The notes under the pieces are model-generated. The model did no database searches and had not been told where the DNA came from. It was given only the letters and a program-made list of their open reading frames with translations. Positions 24,541-36,380 of a DNA stretch of 64,000 nt are shown here, piece by piece. The DNA is from Endomychus coccineus (lineage: Eukaryota; Arthropoda; Insecta; Coleoptera; Endomychidae): positions 29,066,912 through 29,130,911 of the forward strand of contig OY294067.1 in assembly GCA_958510875.1 (NCBI GenBank), read 5' to 3'. The number at the start of each line of letters is the position of its first letter. Positions within the stretch are counted from its first letter, which is position 1. The translations under genes were made by a program, and so were the position numbers.

Positions 24541-24699
24541 CTAAATTCTGCAAAAAAGCCGGCATTGTACTAGTGGGATTTTGAATTATTTAGTAAAGCT
24601 TAATAATGAAAAGTTCTTACGTTATTAAAATAGTTTCAATCAAATTATTAAATAAGAAACACATTAAATTTTCTGTCTATCAATTGCACTAGGTTTTGC

Positions 24700-25003
24700 T
24701 TATTTTAAGCTCGGACAAGAAATCATATCAGACTCTGTGGAACTCCTATGGTTATAATCATCATAATTTTTACCACCCCATATTCTTTCCGTATTTGGTG
24801 GCACAAATCCCGGAGAAAGGTCACTAAGTAAGTAATTAGCGGAGAATTGTGAAATATAGACAACGAAATTAATTTCTCCATTTGGTGGATGCGCCAGGTG
24901 AAACCGATTGCCGTCGTGCAACCACGGGGTGTTCTAATATATGTGTCATCCACAGCCGACTCTATTCCAAGCCGGGAAGTTAAAAAGGCTGCACTGCAGT
25001 CCG
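24700..25003 (-). other. Unassigned GC-richer open frame
   Basis: The minus-strand frame (24921-24700) contains HLAHPPNGEINFVVYISQFS and FVPPNTERIWGG. It is richer in G+C than its surroundings and looks protein-like, but no family was recognised. It could be a host exon or transposon debris. Confidence 0.25.
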
Positions 25004-25146
25004 ATTCTATATGAAAGACTGGCGTTGGAATACATGCGAAGCTTGTAGATCTATTTCTGACTTAACATTACCGTACTTAACCTATCTAACACATTTTGGA
25101 ACATTATCGAAACTCAAAATCCAACTTAACTCAATGCACTTTTTTT

Positions 25147-25212
25147 TCCATACTTTGACTACACGAGAGGGAACAACAATGTTCGAAGAACATCGTGTGA
25201 GCCATCGATGGA
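25147..25212 (+). repeat. Dispersed 65-bp repeat
   Basis: TACTTTGACTACACGAGAGG ... GTTCGAAGAACATCGTGTGA recurs at 30087-30150 and, diverged and inverted, at about 36395-36445 just 3' of an R1/Jockey-type relic. It is probably the 3' UTR of that retrotransposon family. Confidence 0.5.
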
Positions 25213-25375
25213 ATATTGGGAAAGGAGATTGCAGAATCTATACGTCATTTACTAGGTCAATTTTATTCATATGCCATTTAGTTTGCAGTGTCCCATCAAA
25301 AAGGTTGTTCCTGCTTTGTTTTCGAAGACTTTCTTTCTCCTAAGATTATTTAGGAGGATCTTGAATTGTCTGAGT

Positions 25376-25396
25376 CCCGGGGGGGGGGGGGGGAAG
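25376..25396 (+). repeat. Homopolymer G run
   Basis: An uninterrupted G tract of about 17 bases, unusual in this AT-rich window and prone to length error in sequencing. Confidence 0.8.
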
Positions 25397-25575
25397 GTAA
25401 CCTAGTGTACTGTCTGAGTTCTTCGTCTTCTTCTGTAAGGATTTCCTATATTGTTTGAGTTCCTATATTAACGCAAAGGATCGATAATATAAGATCTTTC
25501 CAATATTTTCAACTAATTATTCATTTTTAATTTTTATGTATTAATTATGTATTAGATTAGATACATTAGTACAGG

Positions 25576-27090
25576 GGGTAAGTGAGATCAGCTCAGAAAG
25601 AAAGGTGGCAAGTCTTTTGCAGTGAAGTTGAAACAGGCAAAGACGCAACTAGACTGAGCAAGATACTAGCCAGAAACCCGGAAGCTTCTGGGAGATTACT
25701 CTACATCAGACGGAAAGACATTGGCTCACCTGATGGGAACCTACTTCCCTGGCTTTGTGGAGCACATCTTAACTAGTCTTCATTTCGAAAACAGATAAGG
25801 AAAGCTACACCAATGACAATCATTTTAGGCATATCTGCCTAACGTCCTTTATGCTGAAGACCCTGGAAAGACTAATCGATAGGTACATCAAAGATGAAGT
25901 ACTGATCACGAACTTACTGTGGGCGGAACAACACGCCTACAGAGAAGGTTAATCGACAGAATCTGCCCTACATTCAGCATTCCTTATTGAAAATCAAATA
26001 GAAGAAGGAGGGTATGCAGTGGGAGCCTTCTTTAGATATAGGGTGCCTTCAACAATACCACAACCGAAAGTATCTGCGTAACCCTCAAAGATAAACGAGT
26101 TCCTAACTAAGTAAGCACCTGGATTTGGAACATGCTGAAAACAGGAATCTCCAAGTCTCCAGAGGTGACACCACGATTGGAAGCTCTGTGGAAAATGGAT
26201 GTCCACAAGGGGGAGTAATCTCACTCACCGTCTGGAACATAGTGGTTGATGGTGGATCGAGGAAAGCGGCCAATCTAGGATGGGCATCTCGAAGAGTAAC
26301 ATCAAAGAGACAATCCACTGCTGGGTCAGTTCACAACACTCGGAAGAGTGGAAACTAATGAACGGTTGAAGACAGTCGAAAGCACTGATTGGACTGCACA
26401 TTAGGGAATACTGATCTCATCAAGTGAGGAACATGGTTAAAACCGATGCCAAACTGCTGATACATATACTGACAGGACACGAACAGTTTAACTACCACCT
26501 CCACAGGATGAACCCTAGCGATTCACTTCTGTGCAGGTGGTGCAAACGAAAACAAAAACCGTCAACGCATATTATGTGCAGATGCGTAACGCTGAACTAG
26601 AGCTATGCGATACTGAGGAGATCCAGAAACTAGATACGAAGATGGTGCTAAATCTTTTCACGGCATTAACCATCTACCCGGTCCGACTGGGAGTTGAGTA
26701 TGTAGCTGTTTGTCCACCTCGGGTACCCGGTGAACACTCTGGAGTAGGAAGCGATCCCGCCTATCTCTGAAGGTAGGCGGGAATCGCTTCACTAGGACGA
26801 AGTTTAAATAATATATCAGTTGGTGTTAACCTCTTTAGGAATCGTTCATCTGGGGGAGAATGGTAAACGCTTTCCCGGTTGATGGGTGAATATTCTTGGG
26901 TGGGAACCGCTCCACTAGTTGACACGTCAATCGTTAACCTGGAGAGCATGGTGAACACTCTCGTGTGGGAACTGCCCTTTGGTGGCTTGGTGAATACTCG
27001 TCATTGGGAATCACTCCACTAGGTGACAAGGTACACGGGGTCAAAGGGGCTTCTGCCTAGGCATTAAGAGACCGCAATGCCCCCCCTTAA
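25576..27090 (+). mobile_element. R1/Jockey-type retrotransposon, RT to 3' end, degraded
   Basis: Order: linker (RSAQKERWQVFCSEVETG, 25585), RT blocks HFRHICLTSFMLKTLERLID (25826-25885), HAYREG and ESALHSAFLIENQIEEGGYA with VGAFF (25930-26035), and ENGCPQGGVISLTVWNIVVDG (26188-26250). After disrupted RNase H sequence comes a C-terminal LTGHEQFNYHLHRM ... SLLCRWCKRKQK finger-like region (26470-26560). The 3' UTR, about 26690-27080, holds several imperfect units of GGTGAACACTC and TCCACTAGGTGAC and a strong hairpin at 26748-26793. Multiple stops and frameshifts. Confidence 0.8.
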
Positions 27091-28856
27091 TCAATAATAA
27101 ATAATATTAGACATACTATAGAATGTTGAGTCGGTGCTCTCTAAGAATGGTCTTTTTAGCCATTTTGTTTTCAATTCATCTTCCTTAGGAAAGGCAAAAG
27201 TAGTCTTTGCTTACTCTTTCTTTAAAGTAGATAGACAATTGAACTCACATTCAGGAACAAAACAATTTTTTAGTCACAATTAACTGATCATAATATAACC
27301 CTACTTACGATAACAAAATAATTTATCACAATACAGTACATACTTCACACAAATTGGAACAATATAAAACTATTTTCGCCTTAGAGATACTGTTCCGAAT
27401 GGGTCAAATATACGGTAGGAGTCAGCAGAATCCTATTTGTCATCATGCGAGAAATATAATGAATTCGAACTACACAGTGTTGTCAGTTTTAGTTTGGTTC
27501 CTGGCTAGTATTAGAGTCAGCTTGGTGCCTTCAATACCATGAGCACTATTGTGTTCCAAGAATATTACTTGACAGGACTGTTATAAATTAAATCAATTTC
27601 TTCTGCATTTTTCTTGATATTGAAACAAAATATTTATTTCATTATTAATTTGAATATTAGTTCTTACATTGAAGAATTTGTAGCTTCTTTTATTATTAAA
27701 TAGTTGTTCATTGTTGTTCAGGTAATTATGCATCCTATAGCAGTTATGTTATATTTTTTGCTTGCTAAGGCTGTATCTCCCACTCGTTTATTATTATTAT
27801 ATCATCTGAATCTCGAAATGAAGAAAAAAGTGGCATTTGTTTTTTCTGTCCGGATGAAATACGACTATGTATTTGAATTGTGTATGCTACAACACATTCC
27901 AGAGAAGTAATATATGATAGCTGTCCAGTGTGTAAGAATTTGATCGCACTGTCAGATGTGACATCAAAGAGTGAGGAAGAAAAATAAGGAAAATGTAATG
28001 CCTTTGTGTCGTCCAGTCACGCAGTCTGTTGATGCGGGTGGTGGCGGCAAGACATCCAAATCCGACACACGTGCATTTGGGGCATGCGCATTCCATCGCT
28101 TGTTCTAATGGCAAATCCATACTGAACTTTCCCGTTGAGAACTCCAGGAATTCCGCCAATGTCGACTCACACATTGCGAAACATTATGTAATACAAAAAG
28201 CAACGATTCTGAAACAGTTCCTAGAGTTTGGTTTTGTTTTTAGCTAAGCTAATGAAGCAGCATCATTTGATATTGCCTAAATAACTATTAATAATAGAGA
28301 AGTAAGTTTCGGTTCGTTATAAATATACATTGTCGAAAAGTAATATAATAAGATTCTTGACCCAGTATGATTTATATAATTGTCGAAAAGTTATTCGTTA
28401 ATAAACACTCATTTAATTTGATTTTTTTGCTTCCTTCCATATCAAAAAGAAACGAAATATGACTAAAAGAGCGTGAGTTATTATTGACTGCTTTCAATTG
28501 GGTTAGAGTAAAATTTGGATTGCCCTCGTCGATAAATAAATATTGTTCTGGAGAGACATAAGGGATCAAGTATCTTTCGTTCCTTACATTACATTATAGA
28601 TAGAAATGCAATACCATTATTCATACTGTGACAAATTAAACAAACCATATTTTTTTTGTTTACACTGACATTATGCTTATAATTGGTATAATAATAAACA
28701 ATTTATTGATGTTCAATTTTCAAGTACAAAATTGGTTTTAAATTTTACATGCTGTTATATAATATTAGAAAAAAAAATTGTCTTCGATCATTCAGTCAAT
28801 TACTGACTTGAATATGCAAGCGTTTTAAATTGGAATAACAATGAAGGAAGAAATAT
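27091..28856. other. Non-coding stretch
   Basis: No recognisable element or gene. A GC-richer patch near 28000-28160 has an open frame without motifs. Confidence 0.4.
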
Positions 28857-29759
28857 ACAGGGTGTCCCAGGTTTTAGTAGCAGAACTTCAACAGTCGATA
28901 GAAAATTTGATCTTGAGAAAAAAAGTTCCTATTAATATATATGCACAGACGCTTAGTTTTTGAGTTACAGGGTGTTGAAATTGAAAAAAAAAATTAGTTT
29001 TTTGCGAATATCTCCGGAACCGTTTATCGTACAGAAAACAGCTTTTGTGAGCATTTTCTACTCATTAATAGTAAGCTATGTTCTCACACAGAATTTTTTT
29101 TTTTTAGTCATAATTGGTGAAGATTTTGGAGGGGTAGTGGGTGTTTTTCTCCCCAACTTCTACGCCACTGGAAAAAGTATGGTTTTGAGACAACCATTTG
29201 AACCGCCAATGTCTCCTACACAAAAAAGGTACTTAGTCATAAGCTCTAAAGTTGACCGTTTTCGAGAAAAATCAACTTTTATGTTGAAAAACATGGACAA
29301 TTGAATAAATTTTGCTTAATTAGTAAGAATTGACCATGTTTTCAACATAAAAGTTGATTTTTCTCCAAAACGGTCAACTTCAGAGCTTATGAGAAAGAGT
29401 ATCTTTTTTGTGTAGAAAACATTGGCGGTTCAAGTGGTTTTCTCAAAACCGTACTTTTTTCAGTGACGTAGAAGTTGGGGAGAAAAACACCCACTACCCC
29501 TTTAAAATCTTCACCAATTATGACTAAAAAAAAAATTTTCATCGCACAGAACATAGCTTACTATGAGTAGAAAATGCTTGCAAAAGCTGGTCTCTGTACA
29601 ATAAACGGTTCCGGAGATATTTGCAAAAAACGAATTTTTTTTTCAATTTCAATCTCAAAAACTAAGCGTCTGTGCCTATATGTTAATAGGAACCTTTTTT
29701 CTCAAATCAAATTTTCTATCGACTGTTGAAGTTCTGCTACGGAAACCTGGGACACCTGT
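28857..29759. mobile_element. Foldback/MITE element, 430-bp inverted arms
   Basis: The left arm (28857-29293) starts ACAGGGTGTCCCAGGTTT and the right arm (29330-29759) ends in its near-perfect complement. About 35 bp separate them. TA-type sequence (ATATA) abuts both ends. Internal landmarks such as CGGTCAACTT and TATCTCCGGAACCG mirror each other. The apparent 114-aa frame inside is a by-product. No transposase is present, so it is non-autonomous. Confidence 0.85.
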
Positions 29760-30086
29760 ATATTACTCTAAATGTTTTGAAATGAAGGAAAGTCCATTTT
29801 TGGAAATGATTTTTTTTGTCCCGTACCACTCGGGGAATTCTTTACAATCCGTTATTAACCGCTCAATCAGCCCGATATAATCATCGCTGTCAGTCAATTC
29901 CATCAAGATAAATATACAGTATAGTCACAATATAGTGTCAGACGGGTGCCGACCTTACGTCTACCTAGCACCTTCTTCAAAGCGATTTTCATTTTCGCGG
30001 TTTACGATAAAGGGTGAAATTTATAATGTTACAAAACTAGTACAAAATTAGCAGAAAATTGTGGCATAATTTTTCGATTTTTTGTT

Positions 30087-30150
30087 CTATACTTTGACTA
30101 CACAAGAGGAAAACTTATAATTTTCGAAGAACATCGTGTGAGCCAGCGGA
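30087..30150 (+). repeat. Second copy of dispersed 65-bp repeat
   Basis: Shares CTTTGACTACAC and TTCGAAGAACATCGTGTGAG with 25147-25212. No coding sequence accompanies it. Confidence 0.5.
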
Positions 30151-30430
30151 GGAAAAAAAAAGGCGCTCTCATGAATTGGCTAGATCTTCTCAGCGGATGA
30201 TCCTAGATTAACGATTCTGGGCCTATTTTTTTCTTGAGGAGTTGTGCTATAATGTTATTTTGAAGAAATATAGCGATTTTTCATATTTTAAGGGTAAAAA
30301 AATTACTTTGAAAAATTGCACTTTTTTTGAACATGTTTTTTCAGATGAGTTTCACAATTTTTATTTTAGGGAAATGTCTTTGACGGAAAACGATTCCTGA
30401 CGTTTTTTCACGAATTACATGAAAAATTTT

Positions 30431-31643
30431 AAGCTATTGCATATAGCTTTTATCGCGGGCTTTGAGCACGGCGACCGAATCAAGAAATTATGTAACGAAA
30501 AATAACAGGAACTCGTTTATGTTGCGCTCTCTCGGGTGACTAATATTGAAAAATTGTATATCACGACAAAAAACGATAATACCACATTCAAGTTTCATAA
30601 TAATCGAAGGCAAGCTGCATCGACTGCATCTTTGTTGCAAAAATTCAAAAGACTGCCTTTAAATAGTGTTCAGACGGCAGCTCAAAGTGTCTTAGATTTC
30701 CTTAGTAATAGAAATGGCATTTCAATAATGACTTTCAATTGCCAAAGTCTAAATAGTCACAAATACGATTTACAAGATTCAGTTACGAGACAAACAAATG
30801 TGTTACTTCTTGCCGAAACTTGCATGGCGCATGATAATCCGATTGAAATACCTAATTTCAATTGTATTGTTCAATTCAAACGAGATACTGTTCCAAAAGG
30901 TGGGGTAGCTATTTACCAAAATAATAATAATGTAACTAATATTATGACTCCGAATATTGAAATAAATATTGCACACGTTGACGATGTTAATGTTAGGCGC
31001 TCATTTTTTTGGAGATATTTGTGCGTGCTTATGCAAACTTAGAAATGGCCTACACATAGTCATGGTAGCAATTTACATTTCTCCGAATCCAAAATTAGAC
31101 GAAGTAGAGCATTTTATTTATCGCACTTTACTGGAGTACACTGAAGAAGGGTCGAAAATACTTGGTACAAATGGTAATAAATTTTCACTTATCTTGGCTG
31201 GCGATTTCAACATCAACTTCGCTGATAAAAAAAAACCGAGCGGTTGACAACTTTTCTTTCGGAAAAATTGAATTTGAAAATGAATAATGATCCACAAGAA
31301 TCCACAACAAAATATGGGGCCACCAAGTCTCAAACTTATGTCTCTTATTTCAGTTATTCAGCTACCATAAACCTATAGTTTCAATGATAACAAATTCCTG
31401 AATAACTTACATGTATTGTAAGATGATTAAAATATTTTAAACGATATTAACTTCTCATTTATTCAATAAAAGAAAAAAATTTGTTTTCTTATCGGTCACC
31501 ACGCTCAAAAAGTGTAACTTGAATTAATATCAAAGAAAAAAAAATACTGCATAAATTAAAAATAAGTAAATAATTATAATTGCATAAGTTGACTAAAAAT
31601 GCTATGCAATAGCTTCACCGCGGCAGTCCCCGAGTGCCACACG
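30431..31643 (+). mobile_element. Helentron-derived unit 1 with endonuclease domain
   Basis: Starts AAGCTATTGCATATAGC and ends ATGCTATGCAATAGC ... GAGTGCCACACG; these ends are subterminal inverted repeats of each other. A terminal segment of about 95 bp is joined to a coding relic. That relic begins QELVYVALSRVTNIEKLYIT, the last motif of a Pif1-type helicase, and continues as an endonuclease/exonuclease/phosphatase domain: MTFNCQSLNS, LLLAETC with the catalytic Glu, MVAIYISPNPK and LILAGDFNIN. This helicase plus endonuclease order is that of Helentrons (Helitron2). A frameshift near 31010 and a disrupted C-terminus make it inactive. Rep and most helicase sequence are missing. Confidence 0.8.
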
Positions 31644-31660
31644 TTTTTTATAAATAAATT

Positions 31661-31680
31661 ATCTATCTATCTATCTATCT
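31661..31680 (+). repeat. (ATCT)n microsatellite
   Basis: Five ATCT units follow the Helentron-type end by about 17 bp, as often seen beside such elements. Confidence 0.85.
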
Positions 31681-33200
31681 AACTATACGGACGTGGTTGC
31701 GGTTATTTCAATCATTGATTTATTGATCGATGTTTTAATTATACAAAATAATGGAAAACAGGTTTATTAAGACGTTGAAAAGCGAATATCAACAGTGATA
31801 AACATTTCGTACTTGTTTTGTTTCGATTTATCCAGTTTAAACGTTGTAATTTATTCTGATAGAAAATCGGCTTTTCTGATCTTGCGTTGGTTCGAATTTG
31901 GCCATAGGGATGTTCCAAATGTAGTAGTCGCTTTGTAGAACATTGTAGGCCTGAAGGCAGCTCGGTGCATGTAATTAAATGAGGGGCGAACACAGAGGAA
32001 AGAACGATGCTGAAACGCGAGTCGGCCACCTTTGGGGTTTACATCCTAAATTATGAGCACGCCGTTATATATTTGCAGCTTTCAGCAAAAAGCTGAATAG
32101 TGTTTTCGCGTCTTTACCGGATACAGACACAAGTCGTCCTTCTGAATTATGCCAAAACGCGTTACATTGCGTATCAACATGGATTTATGTTTTAATACTC
32201 TCCAGCGTAGGTACTTTGCAATAAGAGAAGAAAACAGCAAGATAAGAGCCATTTGGAACGTAACGAATGTGATTCTTGAAACGTATTTCCGAAATTCAAT
32301 AATAACGTTTCTGAACATGAAAATCACATTACCTAGAAATATTTCAATTTACTTTAATGCATCAAATTTCAAAGTTAATCTCTCTTTTAATTCGTTCAAA
32401 AACCTTTCCTTAATTGTAAACTTGTGCCTCGAAGAAACGTATTAAATCAGTAAGCATAATATAAGTAGAAAGGTAAATATTCATTTACATAATCCGTAGA
32501 TGGAACAGCAAACAAATGGTAACAAACAAAGTAGCATCGATTTGTTATTATTACAAATCGAACGGATGTAATTCAAACTGAATTTATAAATTCAATTACA
32601 TATTCCATTTGCATTGAATTAATACCATTGAATTCGCTTTTAATCCGGTATTATAGCATAAAATTTCTGCGGTGCTAATGGGAAAATGCAATAAATTACC
32701 AAAGCTGATCTAAATTTTGATTACCAGGTCTTTTTTAAAATCTTCGTTATGGAAAATCTGTACCTGTCGGCATGAGAAATCGTATTCAGTATAAATTTTG
32801 ATTTCATCCTAATCCAACATGAAAACAAACCTGCCATTAATTATTGGGTACCAATCTAGTTCCGATTTCTATTAGGAATTGCGTATCTGTTCTAGAATTG
32901 TCAGTTATTTATTCTCTGTTGAATAATCCCCTCAACAGTATAGAATCCACTGTTGGATTTATGGTGATTCAGACTGCAGTATTGAATAACCAAAGACATA
33001 ACAATAAAAATTCGATTATAATACCCCCGAAGAACGAAAACCGATTGCAGTTCTTCTCCAATATTCAGACTTTTTTTTGTATTCGTGATTCTGCTATTAC
33101 CGTCATGCTGGAATTAATAATAATGGAAACGATTCAAATAATCACTTCTAGACAACACGTCGAGAAACATGAGTACCATGAAATCAAAACAATTAGAAGC
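31681..33200. other. Non-coding stretch
   Basis: Several frames of 70-150 codons are open but carry no recognisable motif. Nothing else was seen. Confidence 0.4.
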
Positions 33201-33202
33201 AC

Positions 33203-33445
33203 CGATCTTCTAATCATGGTGGCTGCTGGTCGCGGGTTCGAATCCAACGACTGCGGAATATTTCCGATGGTGGTGAGGGAAGATACAATGGGCCGTCAAG
33301 CTTAAGTGTCATCGAGACTGCCCTGGTTGCAGGATCAAGTCTACCACACGAGGTAGACTGTTTAGTGAGTTATCTGAGGTGATTAAATTTGAACTCAGGG
33401 ACTCCCATACTACCTTATGTGATATTACAGGCCCATAAGGTGCCC
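33203..33445 (+). repeat. Possible tRNA-derived SINE
   Basis: A good B-box-like CGCGGGTTCGAATCCAAC lies at about 33231. No clear A box is visible upstream, and a GC-richer body follows. The assignment rests mainly on the B box. Confidence 0.35.
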
Positions 33446-33711
33446 TTAAAGGGTTTCGACTACCTCCCAAAAAAATATCTAGATTTAGTAGCTTATGTCA
33501 ATTATGACGCTTATAGTTGTTGACTTTTGACGTTGGTGGCTTTTCTATTCGTTGAATATAGTATCTATATTTTTATCAATGAAGAAGTTTGGGTCAACGT
33601 TGATGTCTTCCTGTACCCCACAAATCTCATTCAGCCAACATGTTATGAACCTAGAACGTTGTTGGATGTGAAATAAATTTCGAAAGAATCATCGCCGGAT
33701 TTTCAGGCAGA

Positions 33712-34690
33712 ATGTCGAATGTATTGCCTTTAATCGAGAAGTTGCAAGGTCATCTGAATTTCGACAGTTGGAAATTCGCTGTTCAGACTTTTCTGGAGCA
33801 TGAGTAGCTGTGGGACTGCGTAACAGGAATTGAGACAGACCCAAAAAAGGTTACGAAAGCGAAGAGTAAGATCATGCACAAAAAGTCAAACCACCGCTAA
33901 GGGTGTATGGGACTCTTTGAACAAAACTTTTGAGGACAGAGGGCTCACCCTAAGAGTAGGGCTGCTGAGAACCCTGATAACAACTAGATTAGAAGACAGT
34001 AAGTTAGTTGAATATTATGTCAATAAGATTGTTGGCACGGCGCACAAGCTGTCTAGTGTTGTCCGCACATTAAATGATGAATGGGTTGGTACTATACTTT
34101 TAGCTGGATTGCCCATCGCATATGAGCCTATGATTATGGGCATTTCGCCAAGAACTGTGACAAACCGAAGGAAGACAAGAATAGTGTGGGACTATATTCG
34201 GCAATATCAGTTTCACAAGATTGCGGTCATAGCCATAGCAAAGGTGAATGGTATTTGGACTCAGCTGCTACAATTCATATGACAAATGAATTGGACTCCC
34301 TAGAAAATGTCAAAAATACCAATGAGTGTTCCATAATAACCGCGAATGATCAAAGAATGTGTGCAAACAAGGTAGGAAACGTCACCTTACCCATAGTCAA
34401 AGTACAAAGGTCTGTTGGAACCTCCATTCTACTCTATATAATGTTATTGACGACGACATAATATGATGTTGTTACGTGCCGGCGACGAGCCGATGAGAGC
34501 AAGGCTGTGAGTGGAGGAGCTAGGTGACGTCACCTAGTGCGAGAAACGATGGTAGGGAGGTTTCAGCAGACCTTTATACTTTGACTATGACCTTACCTTT
34601 GTCAGAATTTCATAATGTAGAAGTTGAGAATACTATTTATGTGCCAGATTTGAAGGTTATTCTGTTGTCAGTTTGTCAGTGAGTCAGGTA
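33712..34690 (+). pseudogene. Copia-type gag-protease relic
   Basis: The ATG at 33712 begins MSNVLPLIEKLQGHLNFDSW, the start of a copia/UBN2-type Gag. A stop lies near 33805, then the open Gag body reads AKGVWDSLNKTFEDRGL ... RTLITTRLEDSKLVEYY ... LLAGLPIAYEPMIMG. A half zinc knuckle, GHFAKNCDKPKEDK, follows in another frame, then a protease start, GEWYLDSAATIHMTNEL (catalytic DSA in place of the usual DSG). The later VEVENTIYVPDLKVILLS matches the region after copia protease. Integrase and RT are absent. A GC-rich block at about 34462-34590 interrupts it. Confidence 0.8.
34462..34590 (+). other. GC-rich insertion with CRE-containing palindrome
   Basis: The block begins TGTTACGTGCCGGCG and interrupts the copia protease region. 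It contains the perfect 18-bp palindrome CTAGGTGACGTCACCTAG at 34520-34537, centred on TGACGTCA, the consensus cAMP-response element. It may be a fragment of an LTR from another retroelement. Confidence 0.4.
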
Positions 34691-36380
34691 GTAAAAAAAT
34701 TATTCTGTTTTATTTAAAAAAAATTGGAAACTATCGTTCTATCGATTCATATCGATAGATTTTAATGAATATTCAATGAATTTTACTGGGCTTAAAAGCA
34801 GTTTGCTGGATTTGAATGCAGTTTAGTGAATTTTAGTTAATTTAATAACATAATCGTTATGATGATAATACGTACGACGTATTACGTAATACGTACTACT
34901 AACAAGCGTCTCAATTGAGTTGTAGTCATATTTTGTGAAAGAGCTTTTCGAAGGGAATATTAGAATTCCATAATTAAGCTTACTTTGAAATATTCACTAA
35001 ATTTCACTATTGCAACTCCCGATCGTAGGAGTATGTTAGTCTGTTCATTACTTCGAATGTAAGAGTAACATGAGAGTCAGCAATAATCGTAATACAACTT
35101 AAGTTATAACATTACGCTGTTCATTCTTGTAAAAGAATCGAGCAAGCAACCAGTTTAAAACAACTGCAATGATGCCACAAATCATTATTTTAATTCGCTT
35201 GCTCCCCTTTATTATTTGACCGTTCATTTCATTTTGAATTACTGAGGAGGAAATATTAGAAGAAATAGGGTGTTGAAAAACACCACCACGGTTTTCTGTT
35301 CAATGTAGAAACGATTGCATTATTCCTCGGAAATTGAAACTTACATGGTGTTCATTGGATGTCCGTTGAGATACGGTTCCATATGATGAGCTTGATCAGA
35401 AAATGTTCAATATAAATTTACTAATAAAATTACTTATAAGAAGTTATAAAAATATACCTATTAAATTTCATCTAAATAAAGATGAAGTTGAAAAATTTTA
35501 CTCAAATAAAACATTATTTACTAATAACAAATGAATAAACATGTATTTGTTCATTTTGAGATCTAAATTATACAAAATATAAAAAATATGAAAGTAAAAA
35601 TTCATAAATTTAAATAAAATCTTCAATGAAATTACTTGTAAAAAAATTTTTAAATCAGAAATTTTTACAAGAAAGCTTTTAAGATTTTACCAAAAAAATG
35701 CTGATGTAGACAATTTCTTACTTTAACAAAACTTTATTTATTAAAGTAATATTTATTTTTCAAAATTCTTCTACAATGTTAATAAAATATAGCTAAATCA
35801 ATTTTTTCATAAGAGTAATAAAAATAAATATATTCGAATTCATTCAAATTTACCGAATCTTGCAAGAAGTGGTGCAACATTCCAATAAGCCATTATTACC
35901 GTGTTCAATTCAGAATATGAGTCCAAATGAGATACATCATTCCTGTTTGAATATAAATTGGTAGGAAAACCAGAAAAATGGTTTTCGCTTTGCCTTAAAG
36001 TGTGAAACATGGGATGTTCTCTATTGGGGGAACATAATAAAAACAAAGAAAAGGATGACGAGGACATTACTTAATTTTTTCACAATGGGAGGATGATTAT
36101 TTTCCGATATAAGCGAACAGTAATAACATATTTGGGAAAACAAAGATGGGATGATCCCAAGAAAATTGCATGGAGGCGTTCGGGGCATTAGAAATTGTAC
36201 CTTTACCCACTGTTTTTCTTTGACAGATCGTATATTTCTTCTTCTATCACAGTCGCTCCTAGGAAACGAGAAAAATGACAATAGTGAAGTATTTTGCTAT
36301 GTTTTTGCATCCTGGAGATATAAATAAAACATTATCAGAAGGTGGTTTCTTCATTCAGGGCAGTGAGTTCCTCAAAAATT
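34691..36380. other. AT-rich stretch, no gene seen
   Basis: Apart from an 18-bp perfect palindrome at 34877-34894 (ACGTATTACGTAATACGT), no gene, repeat or RNA was recognised. Confidence 0.5.

Noticed and set aside
28960..29304. 114-codon open frame
   Set aside because: It lies entirely in one arm of the foldback element; low-complexity translation with no motif.
32844..33305. 153-codon open frame
   Set aside because: No domain pattern or splice support; its 3' part overlaps a SINE-like B box.
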